Origin: Puffinus mauretanicus
Lineage: Eukaryota > Chordata > Aves > Procellariiformes > Procellariidae
NCBI GenBank assembly: GCA_023333565.1
Contig: JAJKFH010000246.1
Coordinates: 62,001 to 126,000, forward strand
Length of the DNA stretch: 64,000 bases
Reading direction: 5' to 3'
Shown: one piece after another, positions 36,035-50,200 of the stretch
Layout of the letters: each line of letters starts with the position of its first letter
Numbering within the stretch: position 1 is the first letter of the stretch
The notes under the pieces: generated by a model
Told to the model about the DNA's origin: nothing
Databases searched by the model: none
What the model saw: only the letters and a program-made list of their open reading frames with translations
Program-made: the position numbers and the translations under genes

Positions 36035-39000
36035 CTCAGCAGCTATCTGCTGAAGAAACTGGATTTGGCTTGCCCCTCATCAGACTAGTTCACAATTCCC
36101 TACTCCGATCAGCACCTTACATGTAATGGTTTTCCAAATTCACGGCCACATGCAATACACAAAAGAAGATCTGCAAGCTGAACAAAGAGCCACCAATTCT
36201 GCTAATTGCCAAATGGGGGTGAAGAATTATGTATGTTAGCCACATTATTAAAATTCATCAAAGACAGGTTTTTTGAGGCTATCCAAAGTGTCACAGAGTT
36301 TAAGGGGCAGGCAGAGGGTTTAATATTAACATTTCTAAACAAAGCCTTTCAACTTGGAATGCATTTAAATGATCTGAACTAGCCCAAAGTTTCAGTAGTG
36401 TTGTTGTATCATTTCACAGCAGGAAAACAGCAAAGAATCTAATTTTCAGCTGACCTTACACGTGGCCATACTAATTCTCTGCCCTGTTTCCAGGCCCTCA
36501 TGTTCGTGCAAAGCCGACAGAGGCAGCACAGCTCACTGCCACAACCCACTGCTGCAAGCCATTTTATTTTTCACAAAAAAGCTGTTTCATCCATTTGTAT
36601 CACTTATTTTGCTGAAAACGTGAAGCCAGGCCTGCACTGTCTGAACAGAACAGTTTCATTTTTTGAGTATTGCCCTAATTCTTTTCTTTTTTAAAAATAT
36701 GTGATCAAAATCAAAACAAAAACTCTGCCAGATCTAACATTAATTTTTGATGAAAAATTCATTTCAGAATTCTTTTTGTTATCCCACTTGGAATAAAAAT
36801 AATTTCTGACTACAAAACAGCTTGCATAACAGGAAATCTACATCCAGTGCCTTCCTAATATAAGCAGAGAAAAAAGCAATGAAGCAAGAATATACCCGCT
36901 CTTAGTACTTGACCTCTAGCAAAACATGTTATTAGTGAAGAATTAGTTGCATGGGACAGTCAATGAGTATTTCTGGTTTTAGAGCCGGCTTGAAGCTTTG
37001 TTCCAGGGGTCACACTTCGAGAGTTATAAATCAGGAAGGCAGTGCAACGCAGATACAATATTTGACCTTCCTCATAAAGCTTTACTTCCTGCTCTCAAGA
37101 GATAAAGGGGTGAGGTGAAGGGATATTTCAGATATATATATAAAAAAAAAAAAAAGTAGTTTTTTAGCTCTCATGATTGAGGAAAAAAACCCCTGATCTC
37201 TAAAGGCATGAAGTCCAGAAAATACGAAACCGCAAAAAACAGGAATCAAAAGATAAGGGTCTTCTCTTATATACATCATATCTATCTCGAGGGAGCTGAC
37301 ACATATCTGTATGTCTGGTGCTATACTTATTTTTTTCACTAGACAAAAAGCAAAATCACAGATGATATATTTCAGCAGTTTTATCTTATTAATCCACAGA
37401 GCCACCAGATGGAGCTGAGGTTATGCTTTTAACAAGAAGAAGCACAATTAATTTCTGGAAGGATTTCAGTGAACAATATGCATGTGCATAATAAACAGAC
37501 AAATGTGCGTAGACACACTGCACTCTCTGTAAATTAGGTATATTTAAGGTTTAAACAAATAATTTGAACAAGCCATAGGAACTAGTAAATCAGGTTGACA
37601 AGTCTCTCTTCTGCACGCTTTCCCAGTGTCTAATAAAGGGTTAGCTTTTCTTGACTATGGCTCCTCTATGAGCCACTAATACTTAAAAGCTTGTGGGAGT
37701 GCAGTCCCTTTTACACCTCTGCTTCTCTTCCAAATATAACTGAAATTGGCCAGCAGCTTCAAAAACTGTTAGACTAAATAGACAAATATTCATGTCCAGA
37801 CAGCAGAATTATTTAAGCCCCACTATCTGCCTTAGCAACCAAGATGTAAAAAACCTAAGAGACTTAGGCACCAAAAACGGGGCTAATGCTTCACAATACT
37901 TTGCATATGGGAAAATACAAGCTTTTTCCCATATATTATATACACACACATGTACAGGGAGCAAGTACTGCAAAGATACAGCTAAAGCATCAGTGCGAGT
38001 CTAAGGAAACTGCACCACCTCCTCCTCACATTCACACAGTGTGCCAGAAGACCCAGACTAAATTACTGGGACAACAGTAAATGATTCAAGTCAAAAGGCA
38101 TATATATGCCAACTCCATTTAAAATGACTTGCTAACATTTTCTCCCACAATTTTAATGAAGTTGGCTTGAAACCCTGAAGTTTAAGGTTGTTATAACTCA
38201 AATGTGTCAAACTTATTATATATACAGTTGTTGTTAATGCCTGCTACAAGATATACGGCCTGAATTAGTACTGTAGTAGACCCTGGAAAACTTGATGACA
38301 ACTACTGCTCCTTTCTGCTTCACAGTTTATATAGGAAAAGGCAGTTCTTTTCTGAAGGGATTTCACCCCAACCAGAAAAGATTCAGGGTAGGAGGAAGAC
38401 ACTGCAGTCTGTTACGGAGCGACTCTACCACAGCCAAAAGTAGAGCACCTGAAAAGAACTGTCCAAAAATCGATGAACATTTGGTTTCATCAACAGCTTT
38501 GAGATTTCCAATTCTGAATTCATTAAGAAGCAAAATTAAACATGACATTCTCAGAGAAAAAGAATTGCTTTGGACTGATCTAACATTGTGCTATGAAATA
38601 ATTTAGATTAAGTTATAATGCAATGTATAAATGCAAAGACGATGCCATTTAAAAAAAAAAAAAAAGGACACTTCCCAGAGTCAAAATGGGATGTTTTGAC
38701 ATTATTCAAGCTTTTCCTCCCCCATTCCTTCCAAAATAGCAGCACAGAAATCAATTCACTTTCAGGAAGTATTGGGACTGTGATGACACCAAAATGAATT
38801 CATCCGTTTCACCAAGGTTTCTCCAGGTCACCTCATCCTATGGTCCAGTTCAGCCCTTGAACCTTCAAAACTCATTTAATGCACTAATAATTACATTTTA
38901 CCAGGACTGAAAAAACTGCCCAGATGTCCTGAAGCCTACTTGCGTTGCTCCAGATGGCGTAAACTCCAGGAGATTTAAAGCATTCAGGCACACAGGGTTC

Positions 39001-41289
39001 ATCACCCACGTCCCTCTTCCCAGCCACCTTCAAGAATTCTCTTTGCATTTTCTTCCTCATGTCCTATGCTTCTTTTGCAGCAACTGATTTTTTCCTTGAC
39101 TTCTTTGCCTGCAAAATCTTGCCTGATCATTCACCCAGAGCTCCACGTCCAGCCAGACCTGCTCTCTCCCACAGTTGGTGCTGGGGTGATAACACAAGTG
39201 CTGCTGACTACAAAGGAGGGCCAGAAAGGCGGCCTGTGCCTGGAAAAACGTAAAACAGCCAGCAGGGAACAGCATCCCCTGGGAAATCTTTCTTTCATTA
39301 GGTGAGAAGGTCATGCCCTTATTAGCCTCCAAAGCTGACGTGCAATTCCCCTTCTGGGCTGGAGGATCACGCCTCTGCAGCTGTGGCCTTTTGCTGTGCA
39401 GCAGAACTTGCTATTGAAGCGAGTTCTTTCTCTGTACTAACGTATTTATGCTCCACATAAAAGGTATATAAGGATGTGCCTCCAGGAGAAAATATACTTT
39501 TTTTTTTTTGGCTATTCTTCCCATAACCACTACTGTAGATAAGCTTTGTCTTTTCCTGACTTGGGAGAGAACTGTTGGTCAAGGGCAGCTTTTGCAGCTT
39601 GCATGATCTGAAGCTGCTTCTGGCTGGCAGATGTCTGAGCTGCTGAGATAGAAGAGTCTTTTCTCCCACTCTACTTCCTCAGCCCAATGCCTTCACTACC
39701 GTGGAGTACAAAGTGCCTTCCTACACCATCCCATGCAGTCTGTTAAATACCACAACGGGGGCACGATGCGTCTACCGTGGAACCTTCTGATACTTGCTAT
39801 GAAAAGGAAATGCCTCCACTACAGAACTGGGTTTAATTGTGTCCTCCTGCCCCAGAGGTTACGCCACAGCATCTGTTTGCTCTGCAGTTCTGACAGCTTG
39901 TGAGAAGAGAGGCCCTGCTGCCAGTGGAGTTCATTTGAGTTAGGGTCACCCCCAGCCTCAGGAGCCGTGAGATTAGAAGCCAAGACAGAGGCTGCATTCC
40001 CAGACGTCCCATGACTTGCCTGTGAAATACCAGAACCAGGCTAATATTTTTAAGGGCTTCAGCAAATCCTACGGTCTCATGGCTCAGCTCCAAATTAAGG
40101 ATGGAAGACCCTATGCACTAATGCCATGAGTCTTTGGGAACAACACAGCTGGCTGAAAGGAGAGTTAAGAGGCATCCTAGTCTCAACATAGGTTTCTAAG
40201 AGATCACTTTGTTCTTTCTCTCAACACCTTGAGCATGAGATGGGTAAGAATTGCAGAGCTGTAGAACCATCACCTTCTTTGCCTTCTTCATACGAGATTT
40301 TATCGTTAACTGTACAAAGCAGGCAGTTTTCCCAGCTTTATAGCTGCTTTTATGAAGCAGCTTAATATGCTTAATATGTATACCACACCTAACTACCACT
40401 CAATAAACCATGAAATCACTGGAGCATACTCCACTTCTATGAACAGGCAAAGGAGCAGACAAGAAACTGAGGATAAGAGTCAGGATACAGGGTAACATGT
40501 CATTGCATGTATTCAAAAGTCATGAGTCAGCAACGTTGGTGTTGGGTCCAGCCCTAGATCCATAAGAAACATGGAATTGGGCTAGAAGTTTCAGTGCCGG
40601 CTGAACTTTCAAGCCCCATCAGCACTCTTTAGATATGCCAAACCCCAGATGGGACAGAAATGCTTTGAAACAGTTTCCCATTGAAACAGTTCCCATCCTG
40701 AAGGATGCACAAACCCTAACAGAACGGAGAGTTTGAGGTCACTGGAATCCGATTCTACATTAAAGCAGTTTCCTCGGTAACCAAAAGTCAAAGCAGCCTT
40801 CAAACAGTGCAAACACACAAACCTTTCACTCCTTACAACTTTTCAATTAGAAAGGAACAAACATACATTTAAATTACGAAGTGGTAAAACCTTTCTAAAG
40901 TGCCCAGCCCAGCATAGCAAGCTCTAACTGCAATATCTCTCACTTGGATAACAAAACTGCCTGCAAAGTTTCAAGGACAACCATAAGACAAAGTGCAAAA
41001 AGAAAAGGAATAACACAATATGCTTTTACACTGCACATAATGCAAGTATCACAAGGTCTCTGTTCATGAGTCCATGCCACAAGCACCCAGTCTAGACACA
41101 TAGGGAGGATATAAGGCCAGTTTTTGACCTCTGCTGCTGTTGTGAAATCCAAGCTCCACTGCCTTTAGAAAGATACTGGTCAGATACTGGGCATGGCGGT
41201 AGCTCTAGAGCATCCTGGTTGTGCAGTCACAGCACCAAGGTCCCCAAAGGCAGGTGAGGCCATGTGCTAAGCTTTGCGGTGGAGCCTGT

Positions 41290-41290
<1 letters not shown>
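36035..41290. other. Single-copy noncoding stretch, no gene recognised
   Basis: AT-rich unique sequence with homopolymers (for example 15 A at about 38651-38665), a short TA/A tract at about 37131-37155, and an 8-bp inverted repeat AGCTGCTT/AAGCAGCT at 40342-40362. No exon, RNA gene or young transposon was recognised. Confidence 0.5.

Positions 41291-41320
<30 letters not shown>
41291..41320. repeat. (CAG)10 trinucleotide repeat
   Basis: Ten pure CAG units on the plus strand, followed by CGGGTGAGG. Frames through it give poly-Ala, poly-Gln or poly-Ser runs. No start context or conserved flank shows that it is translated. Confidence 0.95.
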
Positions 41321-41322
<2 letters not shown>

Positions 41323-44300
41323 GGTGAGGCACAGCTCAGTTCATTCCTTGTAGCAGGGTCCAAGCCAGCTGGGTGGTGCTTCGGGGTGGCAGCAGCAGTG
41401 CCATCTGTCACCACTGCAGTAAAGGCTCATTCCTCGATTTCGCAATGCCTGGGGAACCGCGGGTTAGAAAGAAGCACGCTGCTGACAAAAACCTGCTGTG
41501 GCAACACAAGAAGTTGCCTTGGATGGGAAACCTGAGACTCAAGGAGCAGAAAAGGCAGAGTTATGGCTGATGACACAGCCTGAAATGATGATAAGTGAAC
41601 CTCCCTGATGCCAGAAAAGTTACACCTTTTCACACCAGGGAGAGGCTGAACAAGTGTCTCGTTACCACTATTACTTTAGTTGCCAAAGACACACTATGAA
41701 ATTGAGCCCTTTGCCTTTAATGACGGCGTGGGGTATACAATTTTGTGCACTGTGTCCTGTCACTGCAGAAGATGGGACTTTGTGCTATATACAGATGGGT
41801 TTTCTCCAGGTACGTACTCTTACGTACCAAGCCCGGTGAATAAACTGGCTGGAAATGCGGATACCCATCCATGTAATAAATACAAGTGAATTGCTAACAA
41901 TGAGAAAATACTCAGCTTCAGGCAGAGAACAACATTTCAGCCCAATATTTACAGTTTATCATTTATAAACTGAGAGAGATTAGTGGATTATAAGGAGTAG
42001 TGGCAGACATGCTTTAAGAATAAGGCTCACCGCCACAATTAAAAGGCATTTGCATGATTCCACAAAGACCTGTAGTCCTCCGTGTGTATGCATATGCACT
42101 TATATTCTCATTTTTATGGAAGATCACCCATCTTTCTCTTCCTAAGGATTTCATGGCTTTATGTACATTCTTGTTACATTGAGAATCTGCAATAACATTA
42201 CCAAAGAAATTGTCTATGAATAATACATTACTGCATCGCATAAAATAGTCAATGATTTCTTGAGGGATAATGAAAACTACTAGTACTTACTGGGTGTTCA
42301 GGCCAGGCAGTACCTTGCTAACTAATTTATTTTAGTCTTTGTTAAATAAAATATACAATTCATTCATCTCTAGCGTCACATACCATACAGCACCAGAGCA
42401 AACGGGAAGCTGATCTGAGCACCCCGAATGGTATCGACAGCCCATAGCTCAGCTCTGCTGCAGCACAATTACACGGGGACGCTGAGGACACATTGGTATT
42501 CTGCTCTGGAAGGCAGGAGCCATCGCTCAGCTTTCAGCCTGATACTCATATAACCTGAGTTTCATGAGCAGTGCAGAGTCTAAAACAGCCACCATCGTGC
42601 TCATTAGTCAAGAGAAATAAGCAAACAGGCCTAATCAGCCAGATCTTCGCAGGTAGTGGGGATATGTTCAAATGGCCTGAGATGATTTAGAGGAAAGCAG
42701 TGGAAGCCAGTGGCGGATCCTGACCCATGTTTTGCCAGGACTGCCTTTTCTACCTCAGCCACCTGCTAGGACAAGATGTGTCAGTGAATGACTGTATTTG
42801 ACACCTCAAGTTTTAGGTAACTTTCGGTTCAGTCTTTTTATGCTCAAGCACTTAACCCATTAGCCGCTGCAAAGCCCACCTGGGGAAAAGCCCGCTGTCT
42901 AATGAGTGCGTTAAGCCAGACTGGCAAATGGTGAATTATATTTCCAAAATACAATTCTTTTTTTAAGTAACGATACTGGAAGGTGCAAGCAGAATTGCTG
43001 AGTAGAAATCAACAAAATAAAAAGTCTGGTTTGGAGGGTTTATTTTCTTTTTCAAAAATAAAGACATACAGGAAAACACACAGGAAAACCTATTTTACTA
43101 AATAGAGCTGGCTTTCTGAAGTACCTGCTTCTAATGTTTACTTTGCAAAATACTGCTGTTGAAAACAGAATTTTCATGTATCTAGCATGTTCCAAGGTTC
43201 ATTAAAATTAATTAACATCCTAGTCTTGACAGTGGATTATCTCTGTCGGGGCTTAGAGCTGTTACTGCCTTTCAGGTCCTGAAGCAATGACAGCATGTGT
43301 TGCACAGCAGAGCCCAGCCAGAACCCGATGACGCAGGTACCATACAAATACAGAACAAAATCCTTCTCCAGACACTTAGCCCTGACCTGCCAATAGCAAA
43401 CATCTAGAGATATTAAATCCTCAATATTTGACTGCCAGATATCTGCAGACCTTTCCCCTATAACACTTGGGAAGCAAAATGCTACCAAACCCAAAAGTCC
43501 CTACTTACTCCTCAGGGAAAAACTGACACACTGACATTACACTCCAATTATTACCAGACTAAAAACTGGCAATAATTATCCATACTCTTCACACATTTGC
43601 TTCCAAAGGATCAGGGTGGTTTTTTATAAATATATTACGGTGTAAGCAATGTTACCTTATTTCAAACGTACCCAGCTGACACACTTCTGCCTCATTCGCT
43701 TCACCAATAGGTAGAGTTGGCTGGAGTGATTTGCAGGCAAAACCTTCCGAGAACCAAAGTAACTTTTTCAGTGGTAATATTTTCATTTTAAAAAATGTTT
43801 TCTTGTGGCTCAAGGATTTGTGTAATTTTAGCAAAATGTTTCAAATGAAAAGAAATTCTATGCTGATACAAATCAGAGAGGATAGCTTAGGGTTTCAGTT
43901 TTTGCATTTTTTTTTCTTTCCCTGCCCTCTCCTTTTTATCATTACAAAAGTGGATTGAGCTAAGAGATAAAAATTAGACACAAGGAATGACAGTCTCAGG
44001 GGAAAAAACCAAAACATTTCAGCCCCCTTCAAAAAGCATCTAAATGAAAATGTTGCATTTCTATTTAACTCTAAACCAACAGTTTTCAATTCATTCCCTC
44101 AAAGAAACAAGGAAAAAACATGACAAAATCTGAAACTTTCTTTCACAGTGCTCATATTTTTTTCCACAACAGCTCAACCCATTTTTTCAGGAGGCCCTAT
44201 TAAGAGCTTCATTTCTCTTTTAGTAACTGAATAAACTAACACAGTGCCTTCAGCTGCTCCAAATGCACTCTCATGTAAGCCACCTACAAAATATGCTTAT

Positions 44301-46107
44301 AAAGGACATAGAAAAATTTTGTAAGAAGTAAATGCTTGATGCTGGTCCTGGAGTGATTCTGTTTTGGTTTAATACCAACTGTCCTTCAGATGTACAGTAA
44401 TTGCTCAGGAGTGGGATCCACCTCAAAGCGGATTCCTAGGGAATCCAGTAACTCCAAGATGGATCTGTCCTGAACAGGCTAAAGCATTTACAGAATTGGC
44501 TGGGGTTACTGTGGCAGGACAGGAGTGAGTGCACCCATCTTTGGTCAGACCTCTTTGGTCACACTTATGTTCTTACCCTCCTGACTCCCGTCATAGCAGC
44601 AGAGTCTATACAATTCCCTGTGAAGCTTTACATCATGATTCACGTGAGATGTCCGTGAGCTGCCACTTTCTCAGAAAAACTGGCCACTGTAGACAACTGG
44701 TTGCCGAGCATGGGAGGGAATCAATCTGAAAGGGTGCAAGTAGCTTTTAACAGCACCCAGGAAGTCTGGGCTGTTTAGAAACCAAGGTCCTCAAGCCCAG
44801 GCATAAAGAAAACTGCGTCCCTTCCATGCGTTACGCAGATGACCCTTCACAGCCTGCTGCCATTCCCCACTAGCTAGGCTAGAGAAAGGTTGGCAAGCAA
44901 AACCCAACTTCTAATATGCCAGCCCAGCTCTCAGTTTATAAAATAGATGTAGGAGACTTTCATGGGAAAGAGAAAGGGTTATAATTTGATTAGTGGAACA
45001 GCAAAGGGCTGTGTCCCTAAGAACAAGGGGGAAGAAGGAAGGAACTATGTATCCAAATGGATGGTACACAGGCACCTGAGTTGAGCAGTTTATTTTCAAG
45101 ATAAAGGAAACGCTTTCAAGTGTATTTTGCTGTAGTAAAAAAAAAAAAACCAAAACAACTCCCCACACAGACAAAACCATTAAGTTGAATAGAAAATTAT
45201 TGCCCCAAATAATGAACTCCAAAGCAGTAGAGAGTTCAGCAGCAGTGAACTGATATACAGGATTTCATCCATATGAAGAATGATTATGATTTCTTAAGAA
45301 ACTGCAAAAGACTTACAGCCTCTAAGTTAGCAACTTACTAAACTCTGGCTGCCAGGGAAAATAACAGCAACTGCTTCTAACATTTTCTTCTGTAGACAGA
45401 CTCTGTGATTCAGGGGAGAAGGGAAGAGCAGCAACCAGAAAACCTTCACACTCATCTGCTCTATTTCCATTTTACATTATTACTCCTTTTTTGTATTGCG
45501 GTGTGCATGCTATCTCATTCCCTGGGAATATGAAACCTGCAGCCACTATTTCTTAAAAGGCAAGTTTCTAAACAGTCTAATCTCACTGCCCTTCTTTACG
45601 GATATAATCTCCATTTCTCTAGGTATTGCCTATCTGCCTGAAACTTCAACTGCACTGTTTAAACCAACAGGCTTTGTCACAAAGTTGTGAGTTTACCAAA
45701 ACTTTCTGCTTCCCATGAGAATCTCCTGGCTCTCTGGACAACCGGCCATTGCACCAGTCCAAACCCAGCGATCCCTAACACGTTAAGAGGGACTTCTTGT
45801 GGCTGGTGACACTAATGTTGAAAAGTAAATGGTGGTGGTCTGCTTCATACCTCAATCCACAAATCCCCCAACTTCCCTCAGAAATTTCATCCTTCCTGTA
45901 TAAACCCAAAGCCTGGAACGGCCAATGATACAGCATAGGAGCAGAAAAGTGTATCATCTAGTCTATTTGAGTCTTAAATACTGCTATCTAAATCAGATAG
46001 GTTTTGGACTAAAGCATAACAATTGAAACAGCAGCAAACAGCTAGCTGCTTTACCCTTTCTTCCTCAGGCACTTCTTTTTCACACCCCTGAGCAAAAGGA
46101 TGCAGTT
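41321..46107. other. Single-copy noncoding stretch, no gene recognised
   Basis: Unique sequence with no transposon recognised. It contains the inverted repeat GGTACGTA-CTCT-TACGTACC at 41809-41828. Open frames are short and domain-free. Confidence 0.5.
41809..41828. repeat. Perfect 8-bp inverted repeat with 4-nt loop
   Basis: GGTACGTA (41809-41816), loop CTCT, TACGTACC (41821-41828). The left arm is also a good 5' splice-site match in CAG|GTACGT, so palindrome and splice motif overlap. Confidence 0.85.
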
Positions 46108-46228
46108 GTCCCATTCTGCAGGCAGAGAAACGGAGTGCACTAAAAAGGATGCGTCTTGCCCCTGACCAAGCGACAAACCAGGAGTTAAGCTGAGATCAGC
46201 ACTGGGTGTCCTGGGCTACAGCCTAATC
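46108..46228 (-). mobile_element. MIR-like SINE remnant
   Basis: On the plus strand, CCCATTCTGCAGGCAGAGAA, then GTCTTGCCCCTGACCAAGCG, then AGGAGTTAAGCTGAGATC and GGTGTCCTGGGCT follow the reverse complement of MIR in order: 'cccattttacagatgaggaaac', 'acttgcccaaggtcac', then 'gctgggatt' and 'aggtctg'. This is the clearest MIR-like copy in the window. Confidence 0.65.
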
Positions 46229-47239
46229 TGCCGTCTCAGGCAGACTGCACTAACATACCAGAGCAATGTCAAAGTACATTTAATGCAGTAAATCCTTCTG
46301 GGGTGGCACTGTGGTAGTGCACTGGTGGGAGCCCACGGGACGGACCAGCGCTTCCTGAAGGAAGCTTTTTTGCCTGATAGAGCTCCTCAGGAATACATTT
46401 CCATGAGAAATCTATTTGAATGCTTTCCAAGGAAGTGTGACACTGCCTGGCTATACGCATTTCAGCATGGCCCCTTCGCTGTCATCTTCTAAATCAATTT
46501 CTTCCACTTGGTGCCAATGCAGCATATTAGTTTTTAAGTTGCCTTCTCGCTGAATGAGATATGATGAACCCGTGAATTTTATTGGTTATAAGAAAGCTTT
46601 GAGAGGGAGAATAGTAGAGAGAAATATCAAAGCTAGACTTCAGACCATATATTGCTTTTTATTTCAACAGCACAGGGGAAAAATTCATTCTTTATCTTGT
46701 AATGTGATTCATGGCTCTTTCCATAAGGCATTGATAATGCAATTCATGAATTTGGCATTGGTAGTCTTTACCATTTGCTTTGTTTATATTCCACTAGTAT
46801 GTCCACACATCGAAAAGTGTCCTGCCCTAAATATGTCAGCACAAGAGCAAACCTGAAGCAGTTGCATGGGACAGGAGTGTTTTTGTGAGGGGAGATTACC
46901 CAACATTAGCAGACGTAAAGTTAGCCAGAAACCCAAGGAGATGAGTTCAGAGTTTTGGGGTAGTTTTTTAATTCATTGTTTTCTTCTTATAAAACCTCAG
47001 GTTTCAAGAAAAAAAGTGACTCCAATACTTTCTTTTCTAGCCCCAAAAGCACTAAGGTTGCATGGCTTTTGTTACAGAAATTAGATTTTGAAACAATAAG
47101 CAAAAATAAAAATGTTAACCAATAGACCACTCCGAAAGCACCTACAGACAAAGTCAAAATCACTGCTCGCTTTTTGAAACACAGCCAGGTACAGAAGCCG
47201 AAGTACAGCAAAATGAGTCACTCACGGCAGGCTAACAGC
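46229..47239. other. Single-copy noncoding stretch, nothing recognised
   Basis: Unique sequence between two MIR-like remnants. The 100-codon plus-strand frame at 46554-46856 has no recognisable domain. Confidence 0.5.
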
Positions 47240-47290
47240 TAAGGCAGACCCCACATTTCAGTGCTGTACCCACTAGCCTGAAGTCACATT
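47240..47290 (-). mobile_element. MIR-like SINE 5'-head remnant
   Basis: AAGGCAGACCCCACATTTCA followed by GTGCTGTACCCACTAGCC resembles the reverse complement of the MIR tRNA-like head ('ccagtgctctacccactagg'). Only this end is visible. Confidence 0.5.
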
Positions 47291-50200
47291 CTTGGGACAT
47301 CTAAAATTGCCATTAGAAAAAAAAATTAGCAAGCATCAGATTTACACTCCTGTTACAAGAGAGGGAAGTTAAGATACTATTAACCTATAGAGCACTTGAG
47401 TGTAGCTTATCACCACAAAGTCAGGTTGCTGTAGAACTGTGTAGGATTATACCAGCCTATAAAATAGGCACGTCCAAAACTACACGCCTCCGACCCTGCA
47501 AGTTTAACTGATTATAATTCCTAAAATAAAATATCTAGGTTGGATTTTCAAAGGGAAGAAGACATTCAGGCACACATTTCCAATCAACTTTCAATGGGAA
47601 GAGTTTGCCTCATTTCTGCTCTGATTTTACTTTACTTTAAATAAGAACTGCACTTCACATTTTGTGTGAACAGGCTTGACTCTTGATACAAAAGTCAGCC
47701 TTGTGATATTCCAAGCACATACAACCCTAGAGACCTATAAACGTCATTTGATGATAATTTTCCCACTTATGTGGCAAACAAGAATTTTAACACAGGGAGG
47801 GAAATGTTTGTGCTGCGCTGCCTTCTTTGCTGACCGGTGACTCGTGGCTGATGTGGGGCTGATATTAGCTGAAGCGGATCATAATCTAAACTTTTATATT
47901 TTAAAATGCTTTGAATATGCACAATGGTGTGTAAATGCCAAATAACGTTGTTTTATTTTAACAGCACTTAGCACTATTCATGCACAACTGAATCAATCTA
48001 TAATCATTTGGACACAAGAGCACTCTGTACTGTAAGAAACAAAAGAGAGCAGTTAAACATCAGTTTTCACAATAACTAATATTACCTAATTTCTAGCTAA
48101 TTCTAAGCAGACTAGTTTGCCTGTCTCTTGTAACGACAATTCATGCCTGACATAAACAAAATGCTGTCTAACACAAATGTATTGAGATAATGTACTGTAA
48201 CAAAAATACTGTAATATCTAATGGCAGGTATTCAAGGCTTACCTTTATTTGGCACTATCATCATGAGCATATATCCAATAACCATACAGTGTTCCTAAGC
48301 ACTGCATTTGCTGTATAGTGTGTATTAAACTTCTTTGAGCTGTTCATAATGGATCAACTAAATTTTATAGGACATAAAACAACCCCCAAAGCAAATAGTG
48401 TTTTGGGAGAGGTAACTTCCGTATCTTCTTAAGTAACCTACATTCACTGCAACAGTGCCTAGAAAGCAGTGCCATCAGGTACCAGCTATGGTGCTAACTG
48501 ATGCGGATTTAACTACTCCATCGTGTTTGCAACTGTCTATGCTACGTTACCTTCTGTTCTGCACTTTTCCCCACGTTGCCTCACCTGCTTGTTCACCTGC
48601 TGCACGCTGCCGGGATCCTAGAGCATGAGCTGTTGGAGGAGGAGAACGCCTCTGCCTTGCTTGACTGCATGGCACCAGCTGCTTTGAAAACCTCGTGCCT
48701 GCCGGGGCTCCTTGAGAGGCTGCAGCACCCACAGAGTGTAGGTAGCAACAGCACTGCCACCTCACATCTCGGTACTGAGAACAGCTTGAATCAAATCCAA
48801 TGAAGCACAACAGGGCTGCTCTGTGAACACAGATTAAAACACCTGCAGGATCTTTATTTTGATTTCCCTGTGAGGCCTCCAGACTGAGGCAATTAGCAGC
48901 AGGTTTTAGTGACTCAGGAAGCATCAATGCAAAGCTCTTCTTCAGAATCTTGTAATCATGACAAGCAAAGCTACTCTGAATTATACATGTACTAGTAACT
49001 ATACAGAGACCGTAACAGACCAATAGGACCAGTTCTTCCCACTTCAATATTAGCATTCACTTTTTTCTTTATTAAGCTCACATTTTCTAAGTCTCATAGA
49101 AGACTAAGGTACACACAAATATGTGTGTGGGTGTGTATATATATATATATTTCCACCCCCCCACACACACCTGATTTAACTCATTGCTAAGCTGTAATAT
49201 GCAAGCCAGATCTGAGCCCTGCAGCTCAGGTATTGGAGGCATCTGGTTTGCGACCAGTTCCATACTGCATTTATTTGAGCTACATAGAGTATACACATAC
49301 TTAGAAGGCAAGAGAAACCAGCTCACAATTTTACATTACTGCAGCTCGTTCTGAGACAGCACGGGTATCTCTGCTGTACAGCACTGGGCCGTGTAGATGT
49401 ACCCTAGGGGAGGTTACTTGCTGAGTTAATGCTGCTGATACATAAGAAGGTTTCCCGTTCCTACAGACAGCTTCTGTCAAGAATTCTCCCTGCTGCAAAA
49501 GATTCATAATTTAAAGAGAAAAGGCACTAAATAATTTCTGAAGGTGATACTTCTGAAGTGAAACCATTTTTCATGGTAGAGCCCCAAACAAAGGATTATC
49601 TGTCAATAAATCTATCATGTGTGACATCCATGCTCCCATGGGGTCAACCCCACTGTAAACAAACAAAAGGCTCTTTTAATGATTCACCATTGCCTAGAGG
49701 GGAGGAGGAGGAAAGCATCCATTTTTCCTGAAACATACGCTGATGAGACATTTACATCAAACAGATATTTTCCTCATGCAGGGACACAGCTTGTTTCTAA
49801 CATCCTATTTCTATTAGGGAGTGGCAGGGAATATCCTTTCTAAATTAAGTAAACCACTGATTGTCCTTAAGTTTAAAGATAAAGAGTAACAACATTCCTC
49901 AGTACTCTGTGAGATCTGTTAGTCTAAAACTTTGGGGAGTCATTAGAAAAACCAAAAACGGCAATTTCCCATCTCAACTTTAATGATGAGGAGGACCTGA
50001 AACCTGCTTTCCCCCTTCCATTGCCACTTACTGGTGGACAAAAGAACATATAAATTGTTTCACAGTCAAAGCAAGAACCTGACAGAGAAGCCCAAAGTGA
50101 GTAGAATTAAACTCTTTTCACTCTTCTAAACAAGTCCCCAATCTATGTTGTGCTTTTACTTGAAGAAAGGCACTTGTGCCTTGTTTTTTCCTTGTTTACC

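Noticed and set aside
41221..41535. Poly-alanine protein
   Set aside because: The run comes from (CAG)10 read in one frame; flanking codons show no recognisable protein.
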